In this document: positions 1 through 8,190 of the stretch, in pieces
How the letters are laid out: every line of letters begins with the position of its first letter
Numbering within the stretch: the first letter of the stretch is position 1
NCBI GenBank assembly: GCA_947568835.1
Contig: OX387606.1
Location: forward strand, 1,054,001-1,118,000
Source of the DNA: Protonemura montana
Taxonomy: Eukaryota > Arthropoda > Insecta > Plecoptera > Nemouridae
DNA: 64,000 bases
Direction of reading: 5' to 3'
The notes under the pieces: model-generated
Told to the model about the DNA's origin: nothing
The model's input: the letters and a program-made list of their open reading frames with translations, nothing else
The model's database searches: none
Translations under genes and position numbers: made by a program

Positions 1-250
1 TATACATGCATGATTATATGCAGGAGGTCATCTCAATATAGATCGACTATAGTTATCTTCAAATGTTATATCACCTTACACTACAAGCTAACAGTAAAAA
101 TGCGCACGCGCACATCTCAAATTTCTGCTGAATCTGCATTTTATTTCGTACCGTCCAAGACGCTAGGAATTTTCCGGGCGTCAGCAGTTTTCCCACAGAG
201 GTCAATGACTTCCTTCCCTTCTGATCTAGAACCGGCGTTTCTAATCTACT
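1..250. repeat. Right-terminal fragment of a second Polinton copy (TIR end)
   Basis: Matches 36,673-36,922, the last 250 bases of the right TIR of the Polinton in this window, with no difference noticed. It ends in the same CTAATCTACT terminus and is followed by the same CACGTG (251-256). The rest of this copy must lie upstream of the window. Confidence 0.88.
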
Positions 251-354
251 CACGTGCGACTTGCCTCTCATTCCACTGCTAGAATTCAGTCTTGCCAAGG
301 AGCAGAACTACATCATGTTGTAAACACTACCAGGCTTATCACGCTCCAAGAATT

Positions 355-1241
355 ATGGTTGAATATAATAAGGTTGAATTTCATTCAACAATTTCAGCAA
401 CTGCTGCAGGCAGATAATATATGTGTGTAAACTGTGGACTAAAACTGTGTCCCTCGCCTGTACTAACTGACAGAAATTATCACGAATTTTATTGATCCGA
501 GTGTGTATCTGGCGAAAAGCCGAGTAAATCTAGAAAACAATAGCCACCTGCGCCTGCAGTGAAATGTTAGGTTTGTGAACGCGCCCAATATCCTGGACAA
601 TAGCGTCGTGGCCGCTGTGACCTCTTTGAGATCACGTGTATTTTGGAACGTGTTATAATTGATTTCGGACATAAGCGACGCTTGTTCCGTTACTAAATGT
701 TGAAATATTCCTTCAGTTCGGTCCATACCCTGCCACTAAGTGCATCATTGTCGTCGGATTCTGCCACTCCAAATAAGTACTTGGTGAAACACATGACCAA
801 CTGCGTTGAACAAACAACGCTTGCTTCTTGACGACAACGGGTCCAAAGAATCAAGAAAGACCACAAATTCTGATTTCGCTACTCGGTCAATAGATTGTGC
901 AAAATCATTTTCCCCACTCAACGATTGTCTAAACACTGGCATCATATCCTCATGAAAGTATAAATTAAGAACGTCTTGCAAAACTGCTTCGATGGCATTC
1001 ATGTGTCTCTGCACATCTATATCAATAGCTCAAGTCCATTTATCTGCTGTTAAATGTAAGGCACCCCTATTCACGAGTATACCCCAGCATTGAAATCCGT
1101 AACCTTCGACCATACCTTATGATCGGGAGGACTGGTAACCCCTTGGGAAAGATCCCTGGGTGCCGTGTATTCGTGTGCCAGAACTAATAGACTGAAGAAC
1201 ATTGCGACCACCCCTGTGGGCCAAGACGACTTACTCAACAT
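355..1241 (-). pseudogene. F-type envelope fusion protein pseudogene, copy Y1
   Basis: On the minus strand an ATG at 1,241-1,239 opens a hydrophobic, signal-peptide-like N-terminus. Downstream fragments show a furin-type RSKR site (plus 817-828), followed directly by a hydrophobic stretch beginning CLFNAVGHV and an acidic residue cluster. That arrangement is characteristic of the cleavage site and fusion peptide of baculovirus F proteins and insect errantivirus Env. The frame is broken: a TGA at plus 1,030-1,032 interrupts it where copy Y2 has a sense codon, and further stops and frame changes follow. The 3' end is cut off near 355 and replaced by unrelated sequence also seen in Y2 and Y4, so the transmembrane part is missing. 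No gag-pol or LTR adjoins it, so the parent element (errantivirus, Polinton-like or other virus) cannot be decided. It is an old, non-functional copy. Confidence 0.65.
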
Positions 1242-1288
1242 GGAGATTCTATACAACTTAGGGTCAGTGTAATTAATCTTGATATCTT

Positions 1289-1350
1289 TCACGATCTTCT
1301 ACGATCTTCTACGATCTTCTACGATCTTCTCCGTTCTTCTAAGATCTTCG
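1289..1350. repeat. 10-bp tandem repeat (ACGATCTTCT)n upstream of the env start
   Basis: About four near-exact copies of ACGATCTTCT, followed by decayed variants with AAGATCTTCG. It lies just upstream of the minus-strand envelope start, so it could be leader or promoter sequence. It recurs at 10,537-10,590, 19,517-19,580 and 37,961-38,022, with a short relic at 3,546-3,590. Confidence 0.7.
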
Positions 1351-1377
1351 TGTATTCTTCCTCTCGGTCGCTAAGAC

Positions 1378-1595
1378 TGACCCTCAACTGGATTATAATG
1401 TTATTCAGTAACTCTATTCGTTACTCTCATGATGTACCTGCTGATTGAAAATGTTAATGTTATCGAATGAAACGCTGTGGCTTCAAAACACGGGACAATA
1501 TAAACTCTTACCGCTATAAGTCAGGTAACTCCGCTCAGATAATCCTTTAAATCTTAAAATCGAGTATCACTCTGTCGTGAATGGACCCACTAAAT
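1378..1595. repeat. Direct repeat flanking the middle of Y (left member)
   Basis: About 215 bp starting near CTCAACTGGATTATAATG, repeated in the same orientation at 3,612-3,825 with a few percent divergence. Copies also occur at 10,620-10,830, 19,610-19,810, 38,050-38,267 and 40,284-40,497. It could be a solo-LTR-like or duplicated leader sequence. I found no TG...CA ends or target duplication that would prove an LTR. Confidence 0.6.
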
Positions 1596-1706
1596 TCTCA
1601 AGTCAGCGACACTGGAAATTTCCAATAACTACGAAGTACCAATGTAGGCTATATCGACAGGATGTACTTTCAGCATTTTTATGCTGACTCTACACCACCG
1701 CTAGAA

Positions 1707-2041
1707 TATTCTAGCTGGGAAGCGACTCCGCCTGGGAATGGAGGCAAACGTGCTTCTCTTGCCTAGTTAGGAAGCGGGTCAGCACATTCTTAGATAGCTG
1801 ACTACCACCGAATGCACCAAGCTATACTGACCAACGCAGCACTAACTGTCTCCATGAAGACATAGCGGGCATTATTCCTAGATGGGAAGCGACTCCGCCT
1901 GGGAATGGAGGAAAACGTACGTCTCATGCCTAGTGAGGAAGCGGGTCACCACATTCTTAGATGTCTGACTACCACCGAATGCACCATGCTTTAGTGACCA
2001 ACGCAGCACTATCTGTCTCCATTGAGACATAGCGGGCATTA
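1707..2041. repeat. Tandem duplication, about 168-bp unit x2
   Basis: Two adjacent copies of a block beginning GGGAAGCGACTCCGCCTGGG and ending near GACATAGCGGGCATTAT (about 1,707-1,874 and 1,875-2,041). The Y2 copy has only one unit (about 10,947-11,106) and Y4 has two. The duplication therefore arose within the Y family after Y2 split off, or was lost in Y2. Confidence 0.75.
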
Positions 2042-2276
2042 TCAAGTCTTCGCCAAGTCTTTGTATTAGACTAGCTGCACCGGCGCCAGTGCACCGGGGG
2101 CGATCTACATGTTAGTGGGCATATAACGCTGTTCCAGGACGGTCAGCGATTTAAACCATACAAATAATTCCAATTTATTAATATAAATGTATATATATAT
2201 GTATAGAGCCATATTTATGCTATCAGAGTATATCTGTGCTTCGCTCTAATTCTATCTTCTTTCTTGCAGAGATAGA

Positions 2277-2414
2277 ATGCCAGTAACCTTTGGGCAAGGT
2301 CGGAACGCCACTGCTGAAACCAACGAAGCGTGGTGTCCACTTCTCGTAATGTGGCCAATGGTCATAATCTTAATATGCCTGGGATTATTGGCTTTCTGCG
2401 ATTTGATTAAATAG
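2277..2414 (+). CDS. 45-aa single-pass membrane micro-protein (or exon), copy Y1
   Basis: ATG at 2,277 follows a strong splice acceptor (pyrimidine-rich TTCTTTCTTGCAG ending at 2,269) by only seven bases. The product has a hydrophilic N-terminus starting MPVTFGQGRNATAE with an N-glycosylation-like NAT, then a hydrophobic segment of about 20 residues, and ends CDLIK. The TAG stop (2,412-2,414) overlaps a good donor, GTGAGT at 2,414-2,419. The segment may therefore be an internal exon ending at 2,413 rather than a complete gene. Near-identical copies lie at 11,341-11,478 and 38,949-39,086. A diverged paralogue at 12,049-12,183 keeps start, hydrophobic core, CDLIK end and donor, which argues that this segment is coding. 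I do not recognise the family. Confidence 0.5.
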   Translation: MPVTFGQGRNATAETNEAWCPLLVMWPMVIILICLGLLAFCDLIK

Positions 2415-2912
2415 TGAGTAAAACCATTGTTTACACTCTTAAAATACATGAGTGAAATTTTCACTCTTTGAAAGTGTCACGACTTTTTTGACACATTCAA
2501 GAATGAATTTTAGTTTTATTGTCTCTTAAGAGAGTTGTTATTCCACTCATATAAAAAGAGTGAGGAAATTAAGCTCTTTATATGAGTGGCAGAGATCGTT
2601 GAATCATTAACAAGAGCGAAAATAACTCACAAAGAAGTGAATTGGCGAACACATGCAGATAGATTATTTCTTGCTTATGCGACCAAATTCGTTGACAAAG
2701 ATAATATCTGTACTTAAACACATGGGAAATACAGGCGTCAGCAACCTCGCTCTGGACGACTCTCTCTCTTTCTGTGTTTTGGGTTAGCGCGTTCGAGTAT
2801 TCATGCGTCACAACGGGCGACAGTGTCTTCCAGTGAACGTATTTGTCAATTACGCGGCACGGTATGTGAGTCCACCCACTATCGCCAGTGTTCCTCTACG
2901 AAGCCATGGCCC

Positions 2913-3026
2913 ATGGGTGATGTTGAAAAGTTTGACATCGAAACCTTGCGTGTGTATTTAGTGGCAAATGGAGTCTCCGAGACGTTGGCAGACGCTTTCA
3001 AAGGAAAGCCCTATTTTTCTTACTAA
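2913..3026 (+). pseudogene. SAM-like exon, copy Y1 (donor lost)
   Basis: A 37-codon frame from ATG 2,913 with a leucine-rich helical pattern (LRVYLVANGVSETLADAF) resembling the start of a SAM-like domain. The Y2 counterpart (12,937-13,131) has a good donor GTAAGC right after the conserved segment. Here the same place reads GAAAGC, so the donor seems mutated and the frame runs on to a stop. It is probably a decayed internal exon of the plus-strand gene of this module. Domain assignment is tentative. Confidence 0.4.
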
Positions 3027-3144
3027 AATTAGAAAACTAGTGGCATAATAGAGGCTTATTAGTTAATTGAACTGAAATGAAATGTGTGCCAAATGATCAG
3101 TTTCGTCGCTATTCACTACCAAACACGGCCGAAATAATTCAATC

Positions 3145-3404
3145 TTGCACCGCAGTCCACACATTTATTTGTTATTATGCAGACAATGCATGAGTCATAG
3201 GTTAAAAGAAAGTTTTTTATGTGGTTTTTATACGCATTCAAAACAATCAGAATGTTCGAATGTCAACGAATATCGACGGCAAGAGAGCGCAGTGTTAGAG
3301 CTAATTGTTTTCCATTTGTCCCTAACAGTAAGGGCGACAGCAGTGCCTCAACTGAAAGATCACCGACAGCTGTTTCTATCAAAAGCTTGGTGCAATTCGT
3401 TGAG
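3145..3404 (+). pseudogene. Candidate exon of the Y-X spliced gene, copy Y1
   Basis: An open frame of about 86 codons ends exactly at a good donor, GTATGT (3,405-3,410). Joined to the acceptor at 4,281 in module X, it continues in phase into the next exon without a stop: two bases remain at the donor and one base completes the codon. The 5' limit is uncertain, because another possible donor (GTAAGG) and an alternative frame occur near 3,327. The encoded segment is basic and histidine/leucine rich with no recognised domain. The same frame is present in Y4 at 39,817-40,076. Confidence 0.35.
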
Positions 3405-3611
3405 GTATGTACACCGTATCATTTTACAAGTCCACGACCTGAAGGATCTCCGTCAAAATCGTCTCTAATCTGACTGCAATGTATTCTTTCAGGTACAGAC
3501 AGACAGGGATAGACATCGGGCATCTCGTCAAAACGGGCATCTCGTCTTCTAAGATCTTTACGTTCTTCTAAGATCTTTGTGTATTCTTCCTCTCGGTCAC
3601 TAAGACTGTCC

Positions 3612-3825
3612 CTCTACTGGATTAAAAAAATAACTCAGTAACTCTATTCGTTACTCTCATGAAGTACCTGCTGATTGAAAATGTTAATGTTATCGAATGA
3701 AACGCTGTGGCTTCAAAACACGGGACAATATAAACTCTTACCGCAATAAGTCGGGTAACTCTGCTCAGATAATCCTTTAAATCTTGAAATCGAGTATCAC
3801 TCTGTCGTGAAAGGATCCACACAAT
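3612..3825. repeat. Direct repeat, right member (see 1,378-1,595)
   Basis: Same 215-bp sequence as 1,378-1,595, here placed at the Y/X boundary. It is followed by a short tract containing CAGTACCCGCTGTCTAGC, the end of a dispersed repeat family also seen at 20,770-20,800, 48,348-48,360 and 55,730-55,745. Confidence 0.6.
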
Positions 3826-4281
3826 TTTTATAATACATTCTTTAATTGCTTTTATAACCCATAGCAGTACCCGCTGTCTAGCAATCGCTTTTGGTTGTGA
3901 GGACGCAGACATAGTGATAGTAAAACATTGCCACATACCTACATCTCAGCGATCTACATATAAACTAAAATGTAAACATCGTATACTCAAACTATTTCTA
4001 TCCGTCATGGACCACGGCTAATGGTTGGGATCTGATGATCTACGGTCGAAAAGGGATGGCAGGTACTTTGAGGCAGTACAAAATTAGGCAGAACTCTGTT
4101 CAAACACTATTTAACCTTCTACATTTCCACGGTTTTACTATTATAATTTTTAAGTAATTGTGGAATCTGTTGTTCAATGTAATATCTGCCATTTATGCAT
4201 GACATTTATTTTTGGATAAAATTGTCTATTTTAAAATTTTCTTAGTTAACTACCGAATAATTGTGATCTTTGTGCTTGCAG

Positions 4282-4483
4282 GACTGACACCGAAGAGGCA
4301 GTTAGGCCTCCTCAAAACTTCTTCAGCCGAATTGCGGGGTTTTTCCAGTATCTTTTCGCAAAACTACGCTTCAAGAAGAGAGTGGTTCGGGCGGGCAAGA
4401 GGGAAACCTCCAGCGAATCCCGTTCGGAAGACTACAGGAAATTTAATCCATCGGAACGAGACAATAAAAAACCAACAAGTTGA
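4282..4483 (+). CDS. Basic exon of the Y-X spliced gene, copy X1
   Basis: Follows the acceptor TTTGTGCTTGCAG ending at 4,281. Read from 4,283 it is open for 66 codons. It starts with an acidic TDTEEAV, continues with an aromatic/basic stretch (NFFSRIAGFFQYLFAKLRF, possibly membrane-active or amphipathic) and then a lysine/arginine/serine-rich region, ending at TGA 4,481-4,483. Just before the stop is an A6 run (4,466-4,471). A -1 shift there would enter the 156-codon frame that follows. The exon is open in all three X copies (also 21,192-21,393 and 40,954-41,155). No family is recognised. Confidence 0.45.
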
Positions 4484-4950
4484 GTGATTGGTTCGTAAAA
4501 AAACAAAATTTCAACGGTGAGGCAAATCTGAAAAGTAAAACTTTTTATGACCGTTATTCTACCGGTGAGAAGAAAGATAAGAGAAAAACACAGAAAGCAC
4601 CTGTTAATATAAAGGTGAATGACGACGATGCTCAAATGAGTAGTCTTCCACAGAAATTGCATAAACCTGTGTCGAAGCCACGTGAAAAGTTGTTGCCCCC
4701 ATTTGATCCTGTAACGGGTCTCGTGAACCCAAACAAAGTTGGGCGGAATGAAACGGATATCCAGAGCACTGACCCGGGGTGCAGTCAAATTGGAAAGCCA
4801 GCCCAAAAGACACATTGTAAAAGCGCAGACCAAATCAACGGGCTACAAGAAATTAAGGAGTGGCTTGCATGGCCAATATATTTTGAACCACGTTTGCATT
4901 CGTTAGAAGAATACATTCCCCTGACTACGTTTTTTGCCAACCGTAAATAA
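4480..4950 (+). CDS. 156-codon conserved hypothetical ORF, copy X1
   Basis: Open from after TAA 4,465-4,467 to TAA 4,948-4,950. There is no ATG near its beginning (first codons AAA ACC AAC AAG TTG), so it is probably reached by splicing or frameshifting rather than by its own start. The protein is hydrophilic: a lysine-rich segment (GEKKDKRKTQKAP), then a proline-rich FDPVTGLVNPNKVGR, and the C-terminus YIPLTTFFANRK. Copies at 21,390-21,860 and 41,152-41,622 keep the full frame with about ten amino-acid differences. No domain is recognised. The overlap with the preceding exon across an A6 run may reflect programmed -1 frameshifting or an ancestral frameshift. Confidence 0.45.
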   Translation: MSDWFVKKQNFNGEANLKSKTFYDRYSTGEKKDKRKTQKAPVNIKVNDDDAQMSSLPQKLHKPVSKPREKLLPPFDPVTGLVNPNKVGRNETDIQSTDPGCSQIGKPAQKTHCKSADQINGLQEIKEWLAWPIYFEPRLHSLEEYIPLTTFFANRK

Positions 4951-6045
4951 TTTTCTAGAAAAAAATGATTTTCGGTACTTAATTACAAATTTTTTTTTTC
5001 TGTTTATTAATAATGCTTTATCGTGAGCACTAGAATGGCCATGATAGTCTGAAAAGGTAGGTTGGGGGGGAGTGATGGGGGGTAAATAACAATTATTTTT
5101 TTAGAAACACTACTTAAGAAATCCCGTTGAGGGGGTTGGGGGTTCCAAGATTAAACGTATTTAATTTTCGTGGGTTCAACCATCAACTCAATTCTCCTTA
5201 TGCTTAGAACTCAAGATTTTGCAGAGGGAGTGCTCTCTACCTTCCAACCGCATTCCCGCATCTTTTTAATTATTTTGTGCACAAATAAGTCAGAATGAGA
5301 CTGAAATTTTGCTGTCTTTGCGTTCTGCGAATTTACCAACTTGCTTGAGGCGATTGCTTATTTCACGAAACTTCTAGGAAAGGTTACACTTAGCAACACA
5401 AGTCGCCAAAAATGCATCGAATATTTAGAAGACAAGGGCTATCTTCTTTATTTTTAAAGAACATATGTAACTGCAAGAATATATATCAGAATATAACAAA
5501 ATAAATTTGGAAAAATGTTCACGTTTTTGGGAGTTACTGTCCCCCTACCACACGGGAAAGGTTTTGTCTTAGATTCAGTGTCAGAACGTCCGGAAAAAAA
5601 GAGAACATTCGACTGCAATCGAAACAAATTTTCGACCAAATTTTCGGCATATTTTTGCCTAAAATAAGGGTGTCAAAAATATCTTAAGTAAATGGTTGGT
5701 AACATGAAACAATTACCCTCCCTCCTCCCTCCACCACCCCCCCATCACACCTTATCACTCATTGGGGTACAACGAAAGCATGGTTTAGCCACTTAACACT
5801 TGCATAACGAGAAACGGAATTTTCCTTGGATAATTGTACCTGCAGTTGGTAGAAATACCCTTATATTATTCCAGGCTAAGTCAAAACCAAAAAATATGTT
5901 GAAATAGAATTTGGTGCAATTGAGGCTTTTTTTGTAGGTTGTTTTGGCAGTAAATTGTGGTTGAAGAGGAAGGATTTCAACCCCCCCGACCCTTCCTCTT
6001 TAGTCCATTCACTCAAAGACACTATAATGCTCATGCATTCCCATT
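4951..6045. other. Non-coding part of X1
   Basis: No gene seen. It contains a G-tract region (5,058-5,085, G7 and G6 runs) and a C-tract region (5,707-5,750) that could form inverted or G-quadruplex-prone structures. The C-tract is where X3 carries a deletion of about 280 bp. Confidence 0.5.
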
Positions 6046-6643
6046 ATATTTCTATATATTCCCATTTATGCTCCTTTTTTATTTTATTTATTGTTTATTG
6101 TCATCAAAACCATAACATAAGATGGGAAATGCTGGTGTACAGACATAGTGCATCAGCACATGATAAAATATGATATATATGATAATGCATATGATAAAAT
6201 ATTCTAATCTAACTTATGATCTTTATTTAAAACACAGCTTATATTACACGACTGAAATACTAATGAACTTATTGAAGCTTGTCCTATTCGTGAAGTCAGG
6301 AAAATTTCATTTCAGGCAACTATATATGGTTTTTTCATATTGTAACGAGTCAAAAATAGCTTTTGATATAATTTCGAAATAAATTCTGTGAAATCATTCA
6401 GTTGTCAATTTCCATCCATCAGCTGTTATAGATGTATCGTGAGAAAATGTATGGTCGGTGGCCATCGCGCTTGCCATCTCAAGAGTTTCCTGGGGCCACT
6501 GGAATTAGGATTAGCACCAGTAAATAATCTACTGGTTTCCTTATGCTAGCTCTTCCTAAATAGTAAATACCTATACGATGTAGAATTAAACATTTTACTA
6601 CTACACTTTACCGGTCGATCATAATTTCCTTTACTGCAACCTT
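6046..6643. repeat. Dispersed ~390-bp repeat, copy in X1 (interrupted)
   Basis: From CTATATATTCCCATTTATGC to CTTTACTGCAACCTT. Also present in X2 (about 22,955-23,340), X3 (about 42,437-42,828) and alone at 57,097-57,488, where the flanks are unrelated. It is therefore an independently mobile or dispersed repeat, not just part of X. Confidence 0.7.
6075..6282 (-). mobile_element. Retroposed fragment inserted in the 390-bp repeat
   Basis: About 208 bp absent from the X2, X3 and 57 kb copies, which read straight through GCTCCTATTCG. The insert begins with a T-rich stretch (TTTTTTATTTTATTTATTG, an A-rich tail on minus) and is bounded by TCCT on both sides. This fits a 5'-truncated non-LTR retroelement on minus with a 4-bp target duplication. 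Confidence 0.55.
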
Positions 6644-6821
6644 AACGCGTATCATGCCAATCCCCACTCCGCTGTTGCCATATGTAGGACAAGGATCTAC
6701 TTCAGGCTGTTGCAATACTAATTTAAGTCGAGTTTCAGCTCAAGAAGCGAGAGGACGTTTATTTCGCAAGCGCCTGGTTTTATCCAGTCGCGAAGTATTG
6801 AAAAGGTCGAACAATCCTGCC

Positions 6822-6827
6822 CACGTG
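6822..6827. other. Empty paralogous Polinton target site (CACGTG)
   Basis: Here X1 runs uninterrupted into Y2 through a single CACGTG. At 23,518-23,523 and 36,923-36,928 the same flanking sequences carry one CACGTG on each side of the Polinton. Confidence 0.9.
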
Positions 6828-6949
6828 CACCTTGCCTCTCATTCCACTGCAAGAATTCAGTCTTGACAAGGAGCAGAACTACATCATGTTGTAAACACTA
6901 CCAGGCTTATCACGCTCTAAGAATTATGGTTGAATATAATAAGGTTGAA

Positions 6950-7673
6950 TTTCCTTCAACAATTTCAGCAACTACTGCAGGCAGATAATATATGTGTGTA
7001 AACTGTGGACTAAAACTGTGTCCCTCGCCTGTACTAACAGACGAAAATCATCACGGATTTCATTGATCCGAGCGTGTTTCTGGCGAAAAGCCGAGTTAAT
7101 CTAGAAAACAATAGCCACCTGCGCCTGCAGTGAAATGTTAGGTTTGTGAACGCGCCCAATATCCTGGACAATAGCGTCGTGGCCGCTGTGACCTCTTTGA
7201 GATCACGTGTATTTTGGAACGTGTTATAATTGATTTCGGACATAAGCGACGCTTGTTCCGTTACTAAATGTTGAAATATTCCTTCAGTTCGGTCCATACC
7301 CTGCCACTAAGTGCATCTGTGTCGTCGGATTCTGCCACTTCAAAATAGTAGTGAAACACATGACCAACTGCGTTGAACAAACAACGCTTGCTTCTTGACG
7401 ACAACGGGTCCAAAGAATCAAGAAAGACCACAAATTCTGATTTCGCTACTCGGTCAAGAGATTGTGCAAAATCCTTTTCCCCAATCAACGATTGCCTAAA
7501 GACTGGCATCATATCCTTATGGAATTATAAATGAAGAAGGTCTTGCAAAACTGCTTCGATGGCATTCATGTGTCTCTGCACATCTATATCAATAGCTAAA
7601 GTCCATTTATCCGCTGTTAAATGTAAGGCACCCTGATTCACGAGTTCTACTCCTGCATTGAAATCCGTAATAT
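6950..7673 (-). pseudogene. F-type envelope pseudogene, copy Y2 (main part)
   Basis: Minus-strand fragments match the Y1 envelope. The segment upstream of the cleavage region stays open through the position where Y1, Y3 and Y4 share a TGA. The RSKR site is at plus 7,384-7,395, followed by the hydrophobic fusion-peptide-like stretch and acidic residues. Stops and frame changes still break it (for example near 7,512-7,525), and the 3' end is cut as in Y1. The signal-peptide part lies at 10,361-10,490, separated by the 2.7 kb insertion. This copy preserves the ancestral reading best in the N-terminal half. Confidence 0.62.
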
Positions 7674-7832
7674 TGGTCGAACCACAGATAGACATACACA
7701 GATTGTCCACTCCTATGCTATTGGGAGCTACGCGAAAGCTTTCGCCCCGCAAGATTCGCGCCAATCCCCTCACCCACAAGCTAAAAGAGTTTTCCCTCTG
7801 GACACGGGATGGCGCTACGTTCGCTACCTCTC

Positions 7833-7974
7833 AAGTATACTATCTGTTCCAAGCTTGCTCGGTCATCGGTCTAAAGTCCTTTCGCTCACATTCGCTCCCT
7901 CTTAAGTATACTATCTGTTCCAAGCTTGCTCGGTCATCGGTCTAAAGTCCTTTCGCTCACATTCGCTCTCAGCG
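7833..7974. repeat. 71-bp tandem duplication x2
   Basis: AAGTATACTATCTGTTCC starts at 7,833 and again at 7,904. The following GCTCGGTCATCGGTCTAAAG block is repeated almost exactly. Confidence 0.8.
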
Positions 7975-8084
7975 CTGCCGCTATCCTACTGTATCCAGGC
8001 GATAACTGCAGCGGAGTTCGAGCAAGTCCAACATTGAAGAAAAATGTAAACACCCCAGAAAATAATTATAATGATGCTCGGGTG

Positions 8085-8190
8085 CCATATTTGGGGAAGA
8101 TCGTTTTGAAAGCGATCTTTTAAAAAGATCAAGATCGTCGTCAAAAAACAATCGCGATCGAAGATCGAAGTTCGCGATCGTTTTTTTTAG
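8085..8190. repeat. GATC/ATCGCGAT-rich palindromic patch
   Basis: Many overlapping GATC, CGATCG and TCGCGA palindromes between an A-run and a T-run. Hairpin-forming, no coding sense; internal to the 7,674-10,360 element. Confidence 0.5.

Larger units (their letters stand above)
251..3840 (+). repeat. Repeated module Y, copy 1
   Basis: First of four copies of a 3-4 kb module (others at 6,822-12,200, 18,236-19,820 and 36,923-40,510). It holds a minus-strand envelope pseudogene, a direct-repeat leader region, and exon-like pieces of a plus-strand spliced gene. It matches copy 4 at a constant offset of 36,672 bp, and all long reading frames in the two copies are identical up to about 3,470. The downstream boundary with module X is approximate. 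Confidence 0.75.
3841..6821 (+). repeat. Repeated module X, copy 1
   Basis: Homologous to X2 (20,760-23,523) and X3 (40,511-42,886). X1 and X3 stay collinear with Y1/Y4 but show scattered substitutions, unlike the preceding Y part. Contains one coding region near the left end (4,282-4,950). From 4,951 to 6,821 I see no gene: G-rich (5,058-5,085) and C-rich (5,707-5,750) tracts, a retroposed insertion and a dispersed 390-bp repeat. Confidence 0.75.

Noticed and set aside
1378..3825. 215-bp direct repeats as LTRs of an envelope-bearing retrovirus
   Set aside because: No TG...CA ends, no target duplication, and the interval holds neither gag-pol nor the envelope itself.
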